From Thermoplasmata archaeon (GTDB taxonomy: Archaea; Thermoplasmatota; Thermoplasmata; B31-G17): DNA of 8,682 nucleotides. Shown in pieces: positions 4,898-8,682 of this stretch. Numbering within the stretch: the first letter of the stretch is position 1; each line of letters opens with the position of its first letter. The notes beneath the pieces were generated by a model that searched no databases, was not told the DNA's origin, and was given only the letters and a program-made list of their open reading frames with translations. A program made the translations under genes and the position numbers. Where the stretch lies: assembly GCA_003649915.1 (NCBI GenBank), contig QMTG01000042.1, forward strand, positions 1-8,682, read 5' to 3'.

Positions 4898-7800
4898 ATG
4901 GTGCAGGCGCAGGGTGTATATAATCCGGCGGAGATTGAGAAAGAAATTGAAAATTACTGGAGGGAAAATAATATCTACGATAGGTTGAAGAAAGAAAGGG
5001 AGAAAGGGGAGAGATATTACTTTGTTGACGGCCCACCATATACATCTGGCAATGTGCACATAGGCACCGCTTGGAATAAGATACTAAAGGACTTGTACGT
5101 CAGGTTTAGAAGAATGCAGGGGTATAACGTTAGAGACCAGCCGGGGTTTGACATGCACGGCCTGCCCATAGAAGTGCTTGTTGAGAAAAGCATGAACATA
5201 TCCAATAAGAGGGATATTGAAAAAATAGGAATAAATAAATTCGTTAAGAAGTGCAGGGAATTTGCGCTAAAAAATATGGAAAAAATGATTGAACAGTTCA
5301 GAGCACTCGGTGTATGGCTTGATTGGGAACATCCCTATACAACAATAACTAACGAGTACATAGAGGCTGCTTGGTGGACGATAAAGAAGGCTCATGAGCA
5401 GGGGCTTCTCGTTGAGGCAGAGAGGGTTATTCCTTGGTGCCCCAGATGCGAGACCGCACTTGCGGAGGCGGAAATCAGATACTGGGATGAGGAGGATTAC
5501 TCAATATACGTCAAGTTTCCGCTGCGTGAGGTTGATAACGAGTATATTATAATATGGACAACCACACCGTGGACAATACCGGGCAACTTAGCAGTTGCAG
5601 TCCATCCCGAATATGTTTACGTGCGTGTGAGGGTTGGGAATGAGACCTACATAATTCTCGAGGACACTTATGAGGATGTGCTGAGGGAGGCAGGAATAGA
5701 GGAGTACGAGGTCATAGAAAGATTCGGTGGAAGCCAACTTGTGGGTAAAAAGTATATTCATCCGCTTAGGGGCGCGGGTATAAGAGAGATAGGAGCGGAG
5801 TGGGCGTACAGTGTTCTTTTATTTGACGGTGTGGAAAAAAGCATGAGCGGTGTTGTTCATATAGCACCAGGACATGGCCCAGAGGACTTTGAACTAGGCA
5901 AAGAGTACGAACTCCCGCCGTTTTGTCCAGTAGATGAAAGGGGCATCATGAGCGAAGATGCGGGTAAATATAAGGGTATGAGCGTTTCTGAAGCCAGTGA
6001 GGCAGTAATAAAAGATCTCGAATCCCATGGTCTTTTGCTCTCCAGGGGCACGATTGTTCATCGTTATGGGCACTGCTGGAGGTGCAGGAACAAAATTATT
6101 TACAGGAGCACGAAACAGTGGTTCATCAAGGTCACAGAAATAAAGGACAATCTTCTTGAGGAGGTTGAGAGGGTTTCATGGACGCCGCCGTGGGCTGGAA
6201 GCGCTAGGCAGAAGGATTGGGTAGAAAATGCAAAAGACTGGTGTATCTCTAGGCAAAGGTATTGGGGTATCCCACTACCCATATGGAGGTGCGAGAACTG
6301 CGGCAATACAGTAGTTGTTGGCTCGATAAGCGAGTTGAAAAAACTGGGCAGGAGAAAGAAAATCGCCGACCTTCACAGACCATGGATTGATAAGGTTAAG
6401 ATTAAGTGCAAGAAGTGCAAGAAAAATATGTATAGGGTGCCTGACGTCCTTGATGTTTGGTTTGACTCTGCTGTGTGCTCTTGGGCTCAGTTGGGATTCC
6501 CAGGCTATGAGGATGATTTTAAGAAGTGGTGGCCTGTAAGATGGATTGTTGAGGCACATGATCAGACTAGGGGCTGGTTTTATTCCCAATTGTGTGCGGG
6601 CGTGATAGCCTTCAATAGATGCCCCTATGATGAGGTGCTAATGCATGGCTTTGCCCTTGACGAAAAGGGCAGACCCATGTCTAAGTCGTTGGGCAATGTT
6701 ATTGACCCAATGGAGGTGATTAGAGAGTACGGCGTGGATGCCCTTCGCCTATATCTGCTTCACGCCTCCGCACCTTGGGAAGACCTCCCCTTCTCCCTAG
6801 AGGGTGTTAGGAACGCTAGGAGAACTCTTAATATTCTTTGGAACTGCTACACTTTCGCCAAGACATACATGGCGCTGGATGCATTCTCTGCTGATTACAG
6901 TGTGCTTGAGAAAAATAAGATGGACGATGTTGACCGATGGGTGCTTTCTAGATTTGAGAGAGCAAAGAAAGAGTTCTTAGACTTTATGGAAAAGTATCAT
7001 GTTCATAAGGCTGCAAGAATTATTGAAGAGTTCTTTGTCGAAGACTTGTCCCGCTGGTATATTCGTTTAATAAAAGACCGTGTATGGATTGAGGAGAGCG
7101 ATGGAAAAAAGGTCATTACATACAATGTACTCCATTACATACTCTCGGACCTTGCAAGACTGATGGCTCCGATGGTTCCATATATTTCAGAGCATATATT
7201 CAGAGGTCTTGGGCACGAACTATCCGTGCATCTTGAAACATTGCCTAGGGTTAGGGAGGAATTTCTGGATGAAGAACTTGAGAAAAATATGGCTGTGGTA
7301 AGGGATGTTGTTGAGGCAATAGCTAGTAGCAGGCAGAAAATCGGTCGCGGGCTTCGATGGCCAATAAGAAGGGCTGTGGTCATTGCTAAGGATGAGGGCA
7401 CAGCACGCGCTATCGAGCATCTCCAGCACATAGTTAAAAAACAGGGGAATATAAAGGAGATAAAGGTAGTTCGCCCTGGTGAGCAGTGGGACGAAATGAT
7501 TTTGAGCATAAAACCCAACATGAATGCCATAGGGCCCGTGTTTAGGCAGTGGGCACCCAAAATCGCCAGGATACTGGAAAACGCCGACCCAAACAGAGTG
7601 AAAGAGCACATTGAGAAAGGAGCATATGTTATAGGGGTAGAGGGGCAGAGACTAAAAGTAACACCCGATATGGTGGAGTTTGAGTACAGAGTACCTGAGC
7701 AATACACAGGTTTCGAGTTCTCAGGTGGCAAGTTATACCTTGATACAACAATGGACAGGGAGATTGAGGGTGAGGGGTTTGCCCGCGAGATTGTTAGAAG

Positions 7801-8682
7801 GATCCAGCAGATGAGGAAGGACTGCGGGCTGGAGGTCGAGGATTACATTGAATGTCAGATAAAGGTTAGCGATAGAGTGGCAGAACTCATAGAGCCCTAT
7901 GCTGAGTGGATTGCAGGCGAAACAAGGGCAGAGCTTTTCGAGATTGTAAGCGAGATATCAATGGATGGATACACTGTGGAATGGAATGTTGCAGGGGAGA
8001 ATATAACGATATGTATAGTGCAGGTTGTAATAGAGTATGAGGAAGCAGAAGAGGCTGGGGGGGCTGAGGAGGAAGCGCCCACAGAGGCGAAAGTAATAAG
8101 TGCAGAGGATGAGGCTAAAGAGGTTTTTGAGAAAGAGGAAGAAGAGGATGTTGAAGAAATTTCCGAGGTTGTTGAGGAGGGGGTGGTTGAGGAGGAGAAG
8201 GGGAAAATTTGTCCACTGTGCGGTTATAGAGTTGAAGATGACGTTAGGACATGTCCAAGATGTGGGACGGTCTTGGAGGAAGAAGGTGTTGAGGGGCTAA
8301 GAGAAGGCTTCACATATCTATACATAGGGGAGAGTTTGGCAGACGCTTACAGGATGTTTGCAGCCGAGGCAAGGCGAAGGAAGGCACTATGCATAAGCAG
8401 GGAAGCGCCAAAAAAATTGGAAAAACTATACGGAATATCTGGAAACATAATATGGCTCACGGAGATAGATGGCGAGAACACAATCAAGCCTAGGGACTTG
8501 GAAAAGATTAGCCTAGTTGTGGAGCAGTTCTCCTCGGAAAACAGAGGAGGAATTATAATGCTTGACGGTGTCGAGTACTTGGCTGTAAATAATACATTCA
8601 TATCCGTGTTGAAACTCATACAGGCGCTCAGAGATTTATCGGCAATAAACAATACCACGCTTCTCATACCAATACTAAAAGA
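4898..8682 (+). CDS. ileS: Isoleucyl-tRNA synthetase fused to acidic linker, zinc ribbon and DUF835 domain; 3' end cut by window
   Basis: I read 1261 codons with no stop. The class Ia IleRS core shows PPYTSGNVHIGT (46-57), C181/C184, the CP1 editing domain with TTTPWTIPGN (221-230) and HIAPGHGPED (321-330, D330 the expected editing aspartate), C393/C396, ISRQRYWGIPLPIW (450-463), a Cys4 set (C465, C468, C504, C507), DVWFDSAV (519-526), HDQTRGWFYS (554-563), a KMSKS variant PMSKS (593-597), an anticodon-binding helical domain (about 676-800) and a C-terminal domain ending near 1045. The same frame continues with a linker at 1046-1103 (27 of 58 residues Glu/Asp), a zinc ribbon (C1105, C1108, C1119, C1122) and DUF835 from about 1138 (IIWLTEIDGENTIKPRDLEK, then IIMLDGVEYL). 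The start is the first ATG after an in-frame TAA at 4868. There is no Shine-Dalgarno site, and a TATA box lies about 32 nt upstream. The IleRS call is certain. The extension is real in this sequence, its function unknown. Confidence 0.95.
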   Translation, partial: MVQAQGVYNPAEIEKEIENYWRENNIYDRLKKEREKGERYYFVDGPPYTSGNVHIGTAWNKILKDLYVRFRRMQGYNVRDQPGFDMHGLPIEVLVEKSMNISNKRDIEKIGINKFVKKCREFALKNMEKMIEQFRALGVWLDWEHPYTTITNEYIEAAWWTIKKAHEQGLLVEAERVIPWCPRCETALAEAEIRYWDEEDYSIYVKFPLREVDNEYIIIWTTTPWTIPGNLAVAVHPEYVYVRVRVGNETYIILEDTYEDVLREAGIEEYEVIERFGGSQLVGKKYIHPLRGAGIREIGAEWAYSVLLFDGVEKSMSGVVHIAPGHGPEDFELGKEYELPPFCPVDERGIMSEDAGKYKGMSVSEASEAVIKDLESHGLLLSRGTIVHRYGHCWRCRNKIIYRSTKQWFIKVTEIKDNLLEEVERVSWTPPWAGSARQKDWVENAKDWCISRQRYWGIPLPIWRCENCGNTVVVGSISELKKLGRRKKIADLHRPWIDKVKIKCKKCKKNMYRVPDVLDVWFDSAVCSWAQLGFPGYEDDFKKWWPVRWIVEAHDQTRGWFYSQLCAGVIAFNRCPYDEVLMHGFALDEKGRPMSKSLGNVIDPMEVIREYGVDALRLYLLHASAPWEDLPFSLEGVRNARRTLNILWNCYTFAKTYMALDAFSADYSVLEKNKMDDVDRWVLSRFERAKKEFLDFMEKYHVHKAARIIEEFFVEDLSRWYIRLIKDRVWIEESDGKKVITYNVLHYILSDLARLMAPMVPYISEHIFRGLGHELSVHLETLPRVREEFLDEELEKNMAVVRDVVEAIASSRQKIGRGLRWPIRRAVVIAKDEGTARAIEHLQHIVKKQGNIKEIKVVRPGEQWDEMILSIKPNMNAIGPVFRQWAPKIARILENADPNRVKEHIEKGAYVIGVEGQRLKVTPDMVEFEYRVPEQYTGFEFSGGKLYLDTTMDREIEGEGFAREIVRRIQQMRKDCGLEVEDYIECQIKVSDRVAELIEPYAEWIAGETRAELFEIVSEISMDGYTVEWNVAGENITICIVQVVIEYEEAEEAGGAEEEAPTEAKVISAEDEAKEVFEKEEEEDVEEISEVVEEGVVEEEKGKICPLCGYRVEDDVRTCPRCGTVLEEEGVEGLREGFTYLYIGESLADAYRMFAAEARRRKALCISREAPKKLEKLYGISGNIIWLTEIDGENTIKPRDLEKISLVVEQFSSENRGGIIMLDGVEYLAVNNTFISVLKLIQALRDLSAINNTTLLIPILK
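8039..8209 (+). other. Glu-rich low-complexity linker between IleRS core and zinc ribbon
   Basis: Residues 1047-1103 of the ileS product are dominated by Glu, Ala and Val, with no hydrophobic core pattern. This fits an extended, disordered tether. The DNA is purine-rich (GAG/GAA repeats) and creates arginine/lysine-rich shadow frames that should not be called as genes. It contains a run of seven G at 8057-8063. Confidence 0.8.
8210..8682 (+). other. C-terminal zinc ribbon plus DUF835 region of the IleRS fusion (partial)
   Basis: This is a domain annotation within the ileS reading frame. The zinc ribbon is the short CxxCG-(9 residues)-CPxCG form at residues 1105-1123, as in many archaeal regulatory and membrane proteins. 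DUF835 follows at about 1138 and starts TYLYIGESLADAYRMF. It continues with a cysteine-containing strand (ALCISRE), a Lys-rich helix leading to YGISG, the hallmark IIWLTEIDGEN, and the strand IIMLDGVEYL with LAVNN. The final visible residues TTLLIPILK are the last core strand seen in the family, so perhaps 20-40 residues are missing at the window edge. DUF835 is otherwise found alone, on membrane proteins or on PAS-type sensors, and has no proven biochemical activity. There is no membrane segment here. Confidence 0.85.

Noticed and set aside
7135..7731. 198-residue open frame on the minus strand
   Set aside because: It lies antisense to the IleRS catalytic/C-terminal region, is Ser/Ile/Leu-rich with no recognisable domain, and is best explained as a shadow of the coding frame.
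8210..8263. Separate downstream gene starting before the zinc ribbon instead of a fusion
   Set aside because: There is no stop in frame after the IleRS core and no ATG in frame until inside DUF835. A GTG at codon 1096 would be the only weak candidate and lacks a Shine-Dalgarno site at suitable spacing.
8100..8300. 66-residue Arg/Lys-rich plus-strand frame
   Set aside because: It is an out-of-frame reading of the purine-rich GAG/GAA linker of the IleRS fusion and has no start signals of its own.

Overview
The window reads as a piece of an archaeal chromosome, most likely from a Thermoplasmata-like euryarchaeon. The evidence is an IleRS of archaeal length, a single-chain GlyRS with a Cys4 insertion, a PAC2-family proteasome chaperone, a DUF835 domain (a family I associate mainly with Thermoplasmata and Thermococci), heavy use of AGG/AGA and ATA codons, and TATA-box promoters about 23-32 nt from start codons. 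The lineage is inferred from gene content, not tested.

Left part (1-3371, minus strand): a tight four-gene operon, transcribed from about 3371 downwards. The order is amidohydrolase (COG0402-like), UspA-type universal stress protein, four-CBS-domain protein, then glycyl-tRNA synthetase, which is cut by the window start. Gene junctions overlap by 25 nt, leave a 4-nt gap, and overlap by 11 nt. The three downstream genes have Shine-Dalgarno-like sites, while the first gene looks leaderless. Two of the genes belong to families that often bind adenine nucleotides, and they are co-transcribed with an aminoacyl-tRNA synthetase.

Middle (3372-4897): a 199-nt divergent promoter region, then a plus-strand PAC2-family gene whose product ends in Met-Tyr-Gly, a good HbYX proteasome-docking tail. 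Its stop lies 2 bp from the stop of a convergent minus-strand PqqD-like gene. A 206-nt divergent region follows, with the PqqD-like promoter leftwards and the IleRS promoter rightwards.

Right part (4898-8682, plus strand): one uninterrupted reading frame of 1261 codons, still open at the window end. Residues 1 to about 1045 are a complete isoleucyl-tRNA synthetase with HIGH and KMSKS motifs, a CP1 editing domain and Cys pairs. The frame then runs through a 58-residue Glu-rich linker, a Cys4 zinc ribbon and a DUF835 domain that is incomplete at the edge. This IleRS-zinc ribbon-DUF835 fusion is the most unusual item here. A run of seven G sits exactly where the synthetase core meets the linker, and a one-base slip in either direction would end the protein there.

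No tRNA, rRNA, CRISPR array, insertion sequence or long repeat was seen. No gene-free stretch exceeds 300 bases.
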